NCBI RefSeq assembly: GCF_000151315.2
Contig: NW_011887296.1
Span: 134,643-198,642 of the forward strand
Length of the DNA stretch: 64,000 nt
Direction of reading: 5' to 3'
Source of the DNA: Capsaspora owczarzaki ATCC 30864
Taxonomy: Eukaryota; Opisthokonta; Filasterea
Of this stretch, positions 39,927 to 52,444 are shown piece by piece. The notes beneath the pieces are model-generated. The model was not told where the DNA came from. It did no database searches and worked only from the letters and a program-made list of their open reading frames with translations. The position numbers and the translations under genes are program-made. Position 1 is the first letter of the stretch. Each line of letters begins with the position of its first letter.

Positions 39927-41043
39927 TTATCGTCGCTTCATGCGGATTTCGCGATCGCGCTCCCATTCTCGTAATTCACTCCGTTGCAAAAATGCCTGAC
40001 GTTCCAAGAAGCTGTCATAATTTTCACGTGAGCCACCCACCGAAAATCATACAAATCAAAAACAAAAATCCGAGACACCAACCAACCAAACAGGTTGTTG
40101 AATTTGAAGCGAATGCACTCACCCATCCTTGTTGTGGTTTCGAAGCTCCTCTTCCAAGTCCTCTTCATCCTTAAAGTTCTTCCAATCTAGCGACGTTTTG
40201 GTCAGGGCACTCATGCGCGGCTTTTTGGAAGCGCTGCCCAAAATGTCATCAAATGCAGCGTCAACTTCTGTTCGCTTTCGTTGAATGGGCGCAGCAGCAG
40301 CGGCAGCAGCAGTTGTGGGTTTGTTCGATTGAACCCTACGCAAGGCCAGCACAATCCAAGGAAGCGTGAGCGACGTGGGCAGAGAACGACGAGTGCGACC
40401 GGCCCATCCCGACTCTTGATCTTACACAACGTCCGTGCCTGCAAAATTATACACGGTGGTTGAAGTTGAACCCGTTGCAGCGCTCGGCGTCGAGGCCTTT
40501 CCGGTGGCCAACAGAGCCGCGATGCTTGAGTTGACGAGCTGTTCGAGCAAGTTCGTGTTGAGCGCACAATATTCGCTTCGACCTTTTGTACCTTCTCGCT
40601 CTTCGCTCGTGTTTCTTACTGGTGACGCAGGGGACGAACTCGATCCACTGCTACCTATGCTTGAGACACCAGCCGTGCTTGTTCGCTGGAGGAGAGCCGC
40701 CATGCCACCGCCAAACGGGGAGGCAGCGGATTGGACGGGTTTGGAGCTCGCCTGAGCCGTCGCCGCGTGTTTTCCTGGCAATGCCGTGTCTGTCTTGAAT
40801 GAAGACCACAGGTCGTCGATATCTGCGCTGGCGGCTGGGAGCGCGGCGCTCGCTGAGCTCGACCTCTGCAGCAGATGGCTCGAGTCGTTCCCCAGGCCGC
40901 TCCGCGTCACCCGGCGTCCGACTTTGCCATCCTCATCGTCATCACCATGGTCATCGTGATGCTTTTCACCCTTGGCAGCCTTGTTCGCCCGCGTCTTCTT
41001 GCTCTTTGCCTTCTTGTTCCTGTTCTTGCTTTTATCTTCCCCA

Positions 41044-41084
<41 letters not shown>

Positions 41085-41353
41085 TGAATCACCATCCGAG
41101 TCATCCGAGCCAGAGCCAGAGCCAGAGCCTCCCTTGTCAGCACCACGCTCCGGAGCAGCTGCAGACACACCAAACAAACAAAACGCGGCCAGCAACGTTC
41201 AGTCTGAGAGCGCCATTTTTCTGAGCAACTCTCTTTTCCAGTCGGTTGCTTTTTACATGGATCGTAATCATCGTCATCTTCATCCGAGTCGTCTTGGTCG
41301 TTCACCGGAGTTGCAACAGGCAGCTGCTGCTTCGATTGAGCCGAGTCGCTCAT
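39927..41353 (-). CDS. CFDP1: BCNT-domain protein (CFDP1 / Swc5)
   Basis: Subunit of the SRCAP/SWR1 complex that deposits histone H2A.Z. Exons 41353-41257, 41158-40426, 40335-40123, 40011-39927 join to 375 aa. The start MSDSAQ is followed by an acidic stretch and YDPS, typical of Swc5/CFDP1. A long acidic run (about 13 Asp near 41,045-41,085) and a Lys-rich segment form the N-terminal half. The C-terminal BCNT domain reads LTKTSLDWKNFKDEEDLEEEL then GFLERQAFLQRSELREWERD, split by the last intron. The final 27-residue exon is short and could be missed by gene finders. Confidence 0.9.
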
Positions 41354-42206
41354 CCGCTTTGTTGTTTGATTGAAATGAGAAGTGGAGCACGAAAACAAAC
41401 CAGGAAAGCAGATGTATGAAAAGTCTTAGATGATAGCACAAAGAATATAGTTCAGAATGATGGACACGCCAGCATCTCCACAGGGCTCGGCTGCAGGATC
41501 AGCCCACCTTGCAGTCTTACGATTTGAGCTGCTGTTTTCGGATGATGTGGTCCTGGACATCAATCTCGAGGAGCGGGGATGTCTAGCAAAATAAGGTTAC
41601 CTTAACCTAGCCTGATTCACTTGCGTCGCTGCTGCTAAAGCCTGCGCAAAACTATTCACGGAGAAGAGCAAACAAACAGCCCTACACGAAGGAAATATGA
41701 TGAAAGTCGTCGCTGTCGCATAGTCCTCGTCGAAGCCCGAAACCCTGACGCTATGATATATCAGTATATATGCGCTCTACCAACGTTTGCGTTAATGCTT
41801 GGTTGGTCCTGGTACTGGGTTGTTTGTTTTGACCTCTTGTGTGTTCCAGATGCTTTTTGGCTTTTTTTGTTTTTTACCTCTTGTTGGATCCTGGTGCATG
41901 ATTTTTGCCTTTTTCTTTTGGTGCGTGATTCTTTTGCTTTTTTTCCTTTCGTGCTTTTGATTTTGATTTTCAGTTTCTTTGTCACATATTTTTTTGTTTT
42001 GTTTTTGCACCAATATTTTCACGGCTTGTTTTTTTGTTTTTTTATCTTGTTACCCAGAGTACGTCAGCATCCCCATCCCCAAACCACGGAGCCAATGATG
42101 GCGGATTCATGAAATGAGGAAAGAAAAGAAGCTCGAGTCGCGCGCGGGATCTTGTTCCAAAAAACCAAGCGTCCATTTCCGCACTGGTTGTCGCATTACA
42201 GTCCCT
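41354..42206. other. Gap CFDP1 - PABPN1, with a possible small plus-strand gene
   Basis: This 853-bp region contains a 45-codon plus-strand open frame at 41457-41594 (starts MMDTPASPQGS). A strong pyrimidine tract followed by CAG at 42,020-42,057 precedes a short open stretch ending in a stop near 42,112 (STSASPSPNHGANDGGFMK). These could be exons of one small gene, but I found no convincing donor. A short inverted repeat AGGTTA/TAACCT lies near 41,596-41,612. Otherwise T-rich. Confidence 0.25.
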
Positions 42207-43461
42207 TCAATAAGGAGTGTACGATGCGCGGCGGTGTCGGCTGCAGAGAAGGAAACAGCAGTTCGCCACAGTTAGACACAACGGCCTCCTGCGTCTCAAA
42301 AACCAAAGCAGCCTGCTGGTTCCAAAAAAAAAAAAAAAAAACTTACGGAGCTCCGCGACCACGGAAGCCAGCATATGGTCCATACGGGTTGTAAGCGCGT
42401 TGCGGCGGCGGGAAGGGACCACCACGAGCACGGCGACCACGAGCGCGGCCCATGGCGTTCATGAAAGGCACGTTGGTGCGCTTGGGGGTCACCTACAGTG
42501 CGATTCAAAGTAGTGGTTGGCACAGAGTGCACAGAGTGCACATACACACAAACATACACACAGACAAACAAGCAAACAAGCAAACAAGCAAACAAACATG
42601 AGTTACATTCGCATCGCATCGGGAACGTAACAGTATGAAAACAACTCGCGTACCTTGAGCTGACGACCGCGGAAGACAGTGTCGTTGAGGCTCATGGCGT
42701 TGTTGACGGCGTCCTTGTCGGCAAACTCGAGGTAGGCAAATCTGAAAGGGTAATAGCGTGCACAATGTAGTTTCAGAGCATTCAAACTCGCCACTCAACT
42801 CCAATGCACTCTGAATCATTACCCCTTGGGATGACCAGTGTACTTGTCGACGAGGATGGTGACGCGGTTGACGGTTCCGCACGACGCAAAGTGCGCCTGG
42901 ACTTCCTCGGGAGTGGACGAGTAGTCGACGTTGCCCACAAAGACGGATCGTGCGTCAATGTCCTCCTTGCTCGCAGCACTCAGTCCAGCGACGCCCAGCT
43001 GGCGCTCAACATCCGCCTGCATCTCGCGGAGCTTCTTGGCCTCCTCTTCCATCTCGGCGACCTTCTGCTTGACGGCCTCAAGATCCTAGTCAAAAGGAGA
43101 TATCAAAACGCGGTGAGGATGATTTGGCGCTTCCATTGCCGCTTGTGGTGCGTCATTGTGCTCCAGTCAAGAGTCAGTTTTGCATTGAGCGACTTGAGGT
43201 GGAGTGGTGGAGTCGTGGAGCGGTGGAGTCGGGGTCAAGCGAAGGGCTCGATGGGCCATATGGGAAAACGATGGAAAAGGACAACGACGACTACAACGAC
43301 AACTACGACTGCCTTACGGGATCCTCTTCGGCGCCGGCAAGTTCTTCATCGTAGTCGGCTTGGACAGCATCGTCGAGGGTCGCGCCTTCGACGGGGGCGG
43401 CAGCCGGAGCAGCAGCCGGAGCAGCGGCAGCGGCAGCAGAGGTGGATGCTTGATCAGACAT
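42207..43461 (-). CDS. PABPN1: Nuclear poly(A)-binding protein 1 (PABPN1/PABP2)
   Basis: Binds nascent poly(A) tails and sets their length in the nucleus. Exons 43461-43318, 43085-42823, 42741-42654, 42492-42347, 42240-42207 join to 224 aa. The N-terminus is Ala-rich (A6 and PAAAPAAAP), recalling the alanine tract of human PABPN1. A coiled-coil ([23 protein letters not shown]) and one RRM ([47 protein letters not shown]) follow. The tail is Arg/Gly-rich and ends SYTPY, matching the human SWYSPY end. That tail comes from a tiny last exon; the preceding donor GTAAGT supplies an in-frame TAA, so an unspliced product would end after GRGAP. Confidence 0.93.
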
Positions 43462-43796
43462 TCGGTGACAAAAGGTTGGAACGGAAGACTGGTCGTCGTG
43501 TCGTGGGATTGTTAGGTTTGGGTTGTGATCACTCAAAAATACAGTACAGTGTTACGGGGGAAGGGTAGAGTGGGGGAAATGGGGGCAATTTGAGCAAAAC
43601 AGGGGAAGCAAAAAAAAGCGGTCAAGATCGCTTCACTGTACTTCTCACAGCACGTTCAACACTCAACAGATACAAACAAATGCAAGAAACAATGAATGCA
43701 AGAAGAAAAAAAATCAACACAGGCCTGGCTCAGCAGGATGCCAACAAAAGTAAGAAGAAAAGGAAAACTCCTTCTCCATGTTCTCGACTACACAAT
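43462..43796. other. Intergenic: PABPN1 promoter side / dynein LIC 3' side
   Basis: 335-bp tandem gap on the minus strand, purine-rich on the plus strand (GGGGGAAATGGGGGC around 43,572-43,588). No gene or clear element seen. Confidence 0.5.
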
Positions 43797-46361
43797 TTAA
43801 GGTTGCTTGTTCCGAATTTGATCCAGAGCAGCATCAACATCCTTGCGCGGGACAGCAGCGGCATCTGGTGCGTCGGCGCTGGATGCTTTCGCAGTAGCCT
43901 TCTTGGGTTGGTTGAGCAATGAGCTAAAGAAGCTCTTGATGACTTCGTTAGAAGCACCGTCGGCGGGTGTTGAGCGACCGGCAGCGCTCTTTCCAGGGGA
44001 TGCAGTGGATCCCGCGGTAGCACCAGCATCGACTGATGGGATGGATGGCTATCAGTGGAGGAAGAGCAAGAAAAACAAAAAACAAAAACAAACAAACACA
44101 AAAAAAACAAAAACAGTGAGAAAATCATTCCCCGCCCCACCAACAAAAAACCTGCCCACCGAGCTGGAATAACGTACCTTTGATTCTCCGGAAACGGACG
44201 TGACAGTTGAACTGGTCGAGCCAGTGAACTTTTCGCGAAGCTTGAGCAGCTTTGGGGCGTGCTCTTGCAGGAAGGCCTGATCATCCTTGGCAACAGCCTC
44301 GTCTCCAGTTTGCAAAGCCTGGAATGAACAAGCAACCACCAAACAAGTTAGCGTTCAGCCAACTGTTGCACCACTTGCCAATGCTGCAACACTCACTTTG
44401 CGGGCGTGTGGTTTTTTAATCACACTCTCGTAAATTTCGCTGGCGTTGATCGAAACAACACCGTCCAGGAGAATGTTAATCTTGGCGTCGCTGTCCCAAC
44501 CCATCGGAACAAACACTGCGTCCTTCTCGGCGATCGAGCCCGACTGGTTGAAAGCCATGCCAAACTGACGATGGCAAATGTACTTGCGGAGCAGATCGAC
44601 GTTCTTGGATTCCTTCGCCGATGTGTAGACGAGCGCCGCGCCATCTGCAAGAGGTCCAAGACATGGGGTGGTGGTGGTGGTGGTGGTGGTGGGAAAAAAG
44701 AGTCGAACACAGTAAGAAAAACAAAGAAACTTGATGCTACGCCATCCACGACAATGAATACGCACATCGCAGGCAGAACTTTCGCAAGTGGTGCTGAATA
44801 AAGTCATAATGCTCGTCCTTGTAGTTGTAATCACGCTCGAGTGTTGACAAGAGATCCGACTGTGAAAACACAATAAAACAAAGCAAAAAAAAAAAAAAAA
44901 AAAAGTAAGAGAGTTGCCAATATCAAGCAGCAGTAGCATCAGCATCAGCATCATCACCCAGACCAATTGCACGCTCACCTTGCAAGCGACGACAACAATT
45001 GGGAGGCCCAGGTTGCGCGATAGCACGTCATGCTCCAGTGGCGCAAGGACTGCCTCGGAGCCATCCGCAACCGCCTTGCCTTCCGAGTACGTTTGGAATG
45101 CACGGACCACTGGCATCATAGGAATAGTGGTTGAGCAAACAGAAGCCAAAGCAAGCCACAAAGACATAAACCAAGAGTGAGCAACTGGTCTCGTCCCCCC
45201 CCCCACCCTCAATTTCGATCCATCGCGCTCATCTTACACTTTGCTTTCAGCTCTGGCAATTGGTCTTCGATGCCAACGAGTGTCTCAATATGCTCCTCTA
45301 AGGCGCGTGTGTATTGTTTCAGCGATTCTAGAATGCTCCAAGGCTGCGACAGATCGACCGCGAGCACTGCGAGCATTCCGGCGAAATTGTTCTCGTTGAG
45401 TGCCGACGCCAGCGTGCTTGGTTGCAGGAGATCGCCATCGAGTGACCAGACGCCAATCTGCGCTGAAAAGTCTGTTTTCAAACAAATAAATAAACAAACA
45501 AACCCCGAACGAGAACGACGTGGTGTGGGATTGAGCTCGTGTTGTGATGCGTTTTTAACGCGTGTCTTGCTGCCTAGCAGACACCTGCATCCTCCCACTT
45601 TCTCGTGATGTGGGTTATTCCGATCCCCGGCATTCTTCAGAGATGCACGAGGTTGTTGCTGTACCTTCGTTGTCTTCGTCCTTGACCTCGGCGTACGCGT
45701 ACTCCAAGCCAAGCCCATCGCGGACGAGCTGAGCAGCATTTGTGGTCGTCGTAGTCGCGCCTGCGTCAAACCGCATCCTGGCGAGCAGAGTGGACTTGCC
45801 TGCGTCCTTGGGACCTGAGCGAAACGAAAAGGACGGTGGAATGAGAATCACAAATCCAATGCATGGAAGTCGAAGGGAAGCAGCCGTTCGGAACCCAAGT
45901 GCCTACGAAGGGGGAACCACGTCTCTCCAAAAAAACAAGTGGCAGACTCTCTCTCCCCATATCAGGAGTGAGGTCGACCATTGAAGCAGAAAAGAGACAC
46001 TGAAGGGGGAATGAGATCTCCAAATTCCCGCTCACTCACTCACTCACTCACTCACTCACGGGTGAGCCTTCCTTCAACCCGGACGTTCAAACGCCTTCCA
46101 GTTGCCAGCGAGCTCGATTCACAGAGTTGCTGAATACGGGAGGCGGGGGGGGGGCGGGGGGAAACGATTGGGGTGGTTGTGTGTTGCGGTGGCTCGTCTC
46201 CGTTTACCGAGGACGAGCACTGAGCTGGCGTCGAGAGCGCCGTTGCGAGAGGCTGCTGCGGACGAGGTCTGCACGCTCTGCAGAATGGACGACCACAGCG
46301 ACTCGGACGGAGCAGCCTGTGCTTGGGACGCAGAGTCAGCAGCCATGACAGTAGACGCCAT
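43797..46361 (-). CDS. DYNC1LI1: Cytoplasmic dynein 1 light intermediate chain
   Basis: Dynein subunit linking the motor to cargo adaptors. Exons 46361-46208, 45814-45665, 45471-45238, 45109-44979, 44859-44766, 44644-44397, 44318-44178, 44048-43797 join to 467 aa (human LIC1 523). The Ras-like domain begins SLWSSILQSVQ and has a P-loop at about residues 51-60 (LGPKDAGKST), split by intron 1. [54 protein letters not shown] and KDAVFVPMGWDSDAKI follow the LIC family closely. The Ser/Pro-rich tail contains the effector helix SNEVIKSFFSSLLNQPK, equivalent to the human FFNSLL adaptor-binding helix. No choice between LI1 and LI2 is implied. The gene shares a 243-bp divergent promoter with RPUSD2. 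Confidence 0.94.
46031..46061. repeat. (CACT)n repeat in dynein LIC intron 1
   Basis: About eight CACT units lie inside intron 1 (45815-46207). Confidence 0.9.
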
Positions 46362-46604
46362 TTTGTGACAAAGGGAAGGAAGGCACAGACAAAGAATGAA
46401 CGAAAAGAAGAAGAAGAAGAACTGAATCTCAGAATCAGTTCAGAATCAGACTGCAACCAAACGTGGTCTCAGAACAGCTCAGATGACTTGGATGTAAGCA
46501 CTGGTGGCACTTTTTGCAATGCCACGGCAGCAACGCAACATAGACTAGATGCTGCTGCAGTACTCCAGTCGTTCTTCCTTTAGAAGCAACGAACTCTTGC
46601 ACAG
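46362..46604. promoter_or_regulatory. Dynein LIC / RPUSD2 bidirectional promoter
   Basis: A 243-bp head-to-head gap. It carries TCAGAATCAGT/TCAGAATCAGA as a tandem pair (46,430-46,451) and, at 46463-46482, GTGGT followed by CTCAGAACAG and a second CTCAG. The same GTGGT(G)CTCAGAACAG string occurs in the RBM18/RPP40 promoter. Regulatory role inferred. Confidence 0.5.
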
Positions 46605-48860
46605 ATGGAGCGCGCCAAGCGACCGGCGGAAGGCGAGCCGGCGACCGAGTCAACCGCAGCCCTGACAAGCGCCAGCACTGATTCAAATAGTCTCATTCAT
46701 AGTGGGAGCAGTAGCGGTCTAAGTAGCAACGGAGTAGCCAAGCGACCGCGACTCGACCCTGCGCAACAGCAGGAGCAACAACCTCGTGGTGCACAACACG
46801 GTCGTCGTCACCCTTACCCGCCTCAGTCGCGTCCACAGCATGGCAAGCAAACGCATCCGCGCCATGTCGCATCGGGAGCCGTGGGCAACATTGAGAGCTA
46901 CACGCGCGACGGTGAGACAGACGCGCGTCACACAAAATTCTCAGACCGTGTTGAAACTCTTAGAAAAGTGCCGATAATCCATGCTCATCGCATTGAGAAT
47001 GCCAACTACCACACAACATGACTCGATTTTGCCCTCATAGGTCTGCGATTCGTCAAGCCATACCTCTTTCGCTTCGTCGCGTACGCCAAGCGGCGTTGGA
47101 TAGGCCTCGGCCTGCTCGAGCTGTTCCGGCGCGAGTTTCGAGTTGAGACACCAGCGTACTTTGTGAGTTGTTCGCTCCTCCCTCCCCCCCCGAATTGAGA
47201 TGCGAAATGCGCTTGTACATTGCAAAAACAACAACAACAACAACCAACAAACGATCGCGAAAAGGCTCATGGTCGATCAAAAACATGTTGTTCAGGATCA
47301 AGCCATTCGCGATGGTCGCGTCACAGTCAATGGAAAAGTTGTAGCGCCATCGTACATTATTCAAGACAGCGACGTACTTGTGCACACGGCACACCGTCAC
47401 GAGCCACCTGTGACGGCTGCTCCCATTCGCGTGATTGCCGAAACGGACGACCTTGTTGTCATTGACAAACCTGCATCCATCCCGGTATGGCTTGCTGCAT
47501 TGCGTGCGCCTCGATCCCCTCAACTGTTGCTGCTGCATTCACGCGACTCGCTCTCGTCAACAGGTGCACGTTGCTGGACGATTCAACGTCCACACCGTCA
47601 TTTCGATCATGAAAAGCGAAATGGGCTACTCCAATTTACTCGGTAACAGCCCTTTGTTCGGCTTATTAGTATGCAGCATGGACCATTGGCTGAGCTTTGT
47701 ATTGTCGTGCGATTTAGGATGTCATCGGCTGGATCGTTTGACTTCGGGCGTGCTGGTCATGGCTAAGAACCGCGCAGCGGCAGCTGCCGTCACGCGGCTC
47801 ATCACAGAGCGAGAGGTGGAGAAGTTTTACATTTGTCGAGTGACTGGCGTCTTCCCACAGTAGGTCGCGCGCACACGCTGGATCGCTCTGGAACTTGAAC
47901 ATGTCAACAAAACCTGTATCTGTTTCCCTTTTTGGGGTGAATTTTTTGCTTAGAGAACAAGTGACCTGCACCGAGCCGTTGTTGAGCTTTTGTCCCAAGT
48001 TCGGCCTGAATGGTGTTGATCCGAGCGGCAAGCCTGCCGAAACAGTGTTTGTCCGAGAGCAAACGAACGGCGTGATCAGCATTGTTAAGTGTGCGTGCCA
48101 CCGCATAGTTGAAGAGCTCTGTTGACGATTTCTTTCTGCGTTGTCTTTTTTCTTGTCTCCGTTCGATATTTTTCTCACCCCCATGTTATTGTCAACAAAC
48201 AGGCTTCCCGAAAACAGGGCGAGCACACCAAATCCGTGTTCATTTGCAGTATCTTGGTGAGAGCTTCTGAAACTTGGATCGTTGCATGTATGGTGGCTGA
48301 TAGAATGGCGATCTCATCTCACATTGGACTCATCCTGTACAGGCTATCCGATTGAGAACGACCCCATTTACAATAGCCCTGCGTTTGGTCCGTCGCGCGG
48401 CAAAGGCGGAGTGCAAGTTGACGACCGCGACCGCATCGTTGCGGCATTCACTGCATTGCTCAATCCCGAAGATGCTGTGAGGACTGGTGCATCCGGAGAA
48501 TCTACAGCGACCACCGCCACGTCGTCCTTGTCGGACCCAGCCCCGCAGACCGAGTCTCCAGTGCCAGACGATCGAGACACTGCCGCTGTAGCTGACGACG
48601 ATGACGGTGATGGTGGCCATGACCGTGTTGATTTAGATGACACGCTTGTCGGACCCACCGCAGAATCGGCCGCGCTCACAATTTCAACGCCTGCCGCCGA
48701 GCGCATGCCTTACTGCCTCGAATGTCTCCGCACACGGACGCTTCCTTCACCCAATGCGTGCTTGTATCTCCACGCCTGGCGGTATAAATCGGCCGACTGG
48801 GACTTTGCCACTGAGCTGCCCGAGTGGTCACGTTTGTCAGACGCTCTCCCTGAACAATAA
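46605..48860 (+). CDS. RPUSD2: RNA pseudouridine synthase, RluA/RPUSD2 (Pus8/Pus9) family
   Basis: Isomerises uridine to pseudouridine; yeast relatives act on tRNA U32 and human RPUSD2 on mRNA. Exons 46605-46911, 47041-47162, 47296-47484, 47564-47642, 47718-47859, 47954-48090, 48203-48256, 48343-48860 join to 515 aa. Residues 1-102 are low-complexity. Then LRFVKPYLFRFVAYAKRRWIG, TVHRHEPPV-like TAHRHEPPV and DDLVVIDKPASIPVH. The catalytic motif CHRLDRLTSGVLVMAK has the active Asp near residue 237, followed by GRAHQIRVHLQYLGYPI and NDPIYNSPAFGPSRGKGG. An acidic/Ser-rich insert precedes a C-terminal CxxC segment (YCLECLRTR) also found in human RPUSD2. Confidence 0.93.
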
Positions 48861-49108
48861 ATCAAGCCTAGACTTTGCCACTTTTGCACAACAAAAATTG
48901 CACAACTTTAGTACCACGAGGAACAGCGCTGTTAGGCTGTGCCGTTTGGGGTGAAAAACAGAGTCTTTACATTCATAACAAACAGCTCGAGCACGAACAC
49001 GTGGAAAGGAGACAAACACCCACACACAAACAACCAACAAAACAAACTCGAAAAAACACAAACTCATGGAAGATTCAAAACAAACATTTTTTTTTCCCAT
49101 CTGGCTCA
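48861..49108. other. Convergent gap RPUSD2 / sirtuin
   Basis: 248-bp tail-to-tail region with ACA/CAAACAAC-rich sequence; probable 3' UTRs. Nothing else seen. Confidence 0.5.
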
Positions 49109-50578
49109 TCATTTCGATGGTGCTGGCGCGGCGGGTTCGGACGCATCGGCAGCTTGCACGGCATGCGCAACAACGGATGCAATTTCAGAGGCAGTCTGCT
49201 TGAGAGCAATGTCAGCGCTGCCAGCGCCACCGAGAGCATGACGCCCAGTGGCAGAGCGAGCCTCCTCCGCGTGAGACGCTTCCGCAGCGTTCTCTGCAAC
49301 GGTCATGCCAACGAGAGCGGCGGTGATGGTATCAACCGCCTTCTCGGTCTCGCCAGCGGCCATCTGGTGGTCGGCAGCACTCATTCGGCGCGCTTGGCGC
49401 TGGGCGGACGTTTGGACTGCCGCCGCGGCGAGCCGCTCATGGTCGTCACGCACAAGAGACACCAGCTCCTGCTCCCAGCCCAGCAGACGAGCGAGCTCCA
49501 AGAAACCGTCGTCGCACGAAGCGAGGTGCGCAACGTCGCGGACGTTCTCAATGCTGTCAAAGTCGAGGCCGCCGCGGTAGCCGAGCATGCGCTCCATGGG
49601 ATCTGCCTGACCAACCTTCTCGCGGTTGATGAGCAAGCGGGGCGTGCGCTGGCCAACGAGATCGATGAGTGAGGCGAAGGGCTGCACGACAAGCGAGGTG
49701 CCAGCAACGATGAGGAGGTCGCAGGCGCCAAAGTCCTCGTTGACGAGCTTGTGGAAGCGGTCGGGCAGCTTCTCGCCAAAGAAGACAATGTCGGGCTTGA
49801 CTAGGTCTTCGCACTTGTCACAGCGCGGGATTTTCCCGGCAAAGACAAGGTCTTCCATCCAGAGCTGGTCAAAGCTCTTTCGGCAAGCGGGGTTGATGCA
49901 GTGGTTGCCCGAGAAGGAGCCGTGCGCCTCGACCAGCTTGTTGGCCGCGATGCCCGCGACGCGCTCGAGCGTGTCAATGTTCTGTGTGTAGTGGCGCAGC
50001 AGGAAGCCCTTCCGCTCGAGCAGCCGGACAAAGTAGTGCGACGTGGTGGGCTTGAACATGCCCGGAAAGAGCTCGCGTGCCAGCGTGAAAAACGGCTCAG
50101 GACGCTTGCGAAAGTAGTCCAACTCAAAGATGGCTTGCGGGTGGGGCAGGCCGTACTTTTGCAGGTTGTCATAGAGGCCCGTGCCAGGGGAGCGAAAGTC
50201 GGGGATGCCCGCGGACGTCGAGATGCCCGCGCCAGACATGACAATGACATTGCGGCAGTTCTTTGTCTTCATAAACTCGGCGACACCTGCGAGCGTGGTG
50301 CTCTTGAGGGCAGGTGCGCCGCGGCCCGACGATGATGACATTGGTGCGTGTGTAGCAGATGATTCGCAGATGAGCGCACCCGACGACGACGACAAGGACA
50401 AGGACGTAGCACTAGTGGCAGAAGGAATAGCAGTCGTGTGAAGCGCGCTGGGGCTGGTCACTCGGTTGTTGAGTGGGTGGTTGCTTGGGTCGCAGGGAAG
50501 GAGGCTCAGGTCTGCCGAATCAAACAGATTGGACACGGGCACTTGGACAGTGAACAGGTCGCGCAATCGTGAGAGCAT
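49109..50578 (-). CDS. SIRT2: SIRT2-like NAD-dependent protein deacetylase, single exon
   Basis: Class I sirtuin that removes acetyl groups from lysines (tubulin, histones) using NAD+. An uninterrupted 489-aa frame, one of only two genes here without a visible coding intron. NAD motifs: GAGISTSAGIPDFRSP from residue 116 and QNID at 199-202; the catalytic His is in EAHG at 219. Zinc cysteines are C227, C232, C253 and C256. VKPDIVFFGEKLP, AGTSLVVQPFASLI and RLLINREKVGQ match SIRT2. The N-terminal MLSRLRDLF resembles the SIRT2 start, followed by a Ser-rich insert. The last ~110 residues are an Ala-rich extension absent from human SIRT2. Confidence 0.95.
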   Translation of the reverse strand: MLSRLRDLFTVQVPVSNLFDSADLSLLPCDPSNHPLNNRVTSPSALHTTAIPSATSATSLSLSSSSGALICESSATHAPMSSSSGRGAPALKSTTLAGVAEFMKTKNCRNVIVMSGAGISTSAGIPDFRSPGTGLYDNLQKYGLPHPQAIFELDYFRKRPEPFFTLARELFPGMFKPTTSHYFVRLLERKGFLLRHYTQNIDTLERVAGIAANKLVEAHGSFSGNHCINPACRKSFDQLWMEDLVFAGKIPRCDKCEDLVKPDIVFFGEKLPDRFHKLVNEDFGACDLLIVAGTSLVVQPFASLIDLVGQRTPRLLINREKVGQADPMERMLGYRGGLDFDSIENVRDVAHLASCDDGFLELARLLGWEQELVSLVRDDHERLAAAAVQTSAQRQARRMSAADHQMAAGETEKAVDTITAALVGMTVAENAAEASHAEEARSATGRHALGGAGSADIALKQTASEIASVVAHAVQAADASEPAAPAPSK

Positions 50579-52236
<1,658 letters not shown>

Positions 52237-52444
52237 AAGCAGCCCGTTTTTTACACCACCCTAAACTGCCGATTTGTTCATTATTGTTTTCCGACCAGTT
52301 CTGTTGGTTGCTGTTATGATTAAAGAAGCGTTTTTGTTCTCTTGTTTTCATCATTGTATCACATGTTTTGTCGAGCGAGACGTGAGAAAGGAGAGGCTAG
52401 GGCAACAAAAGCGAATCGTTAAATACATAAGCAAGCAATGGAGA
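52237..52444. other. Convergent gap eS31 / PRA1
   Basis: 208-bp tail-to-tail gap. The T-rich first half with a TGATTAAAGAA is probably the eS31 3' end. Nothing else seen. Confidence 0.5.
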
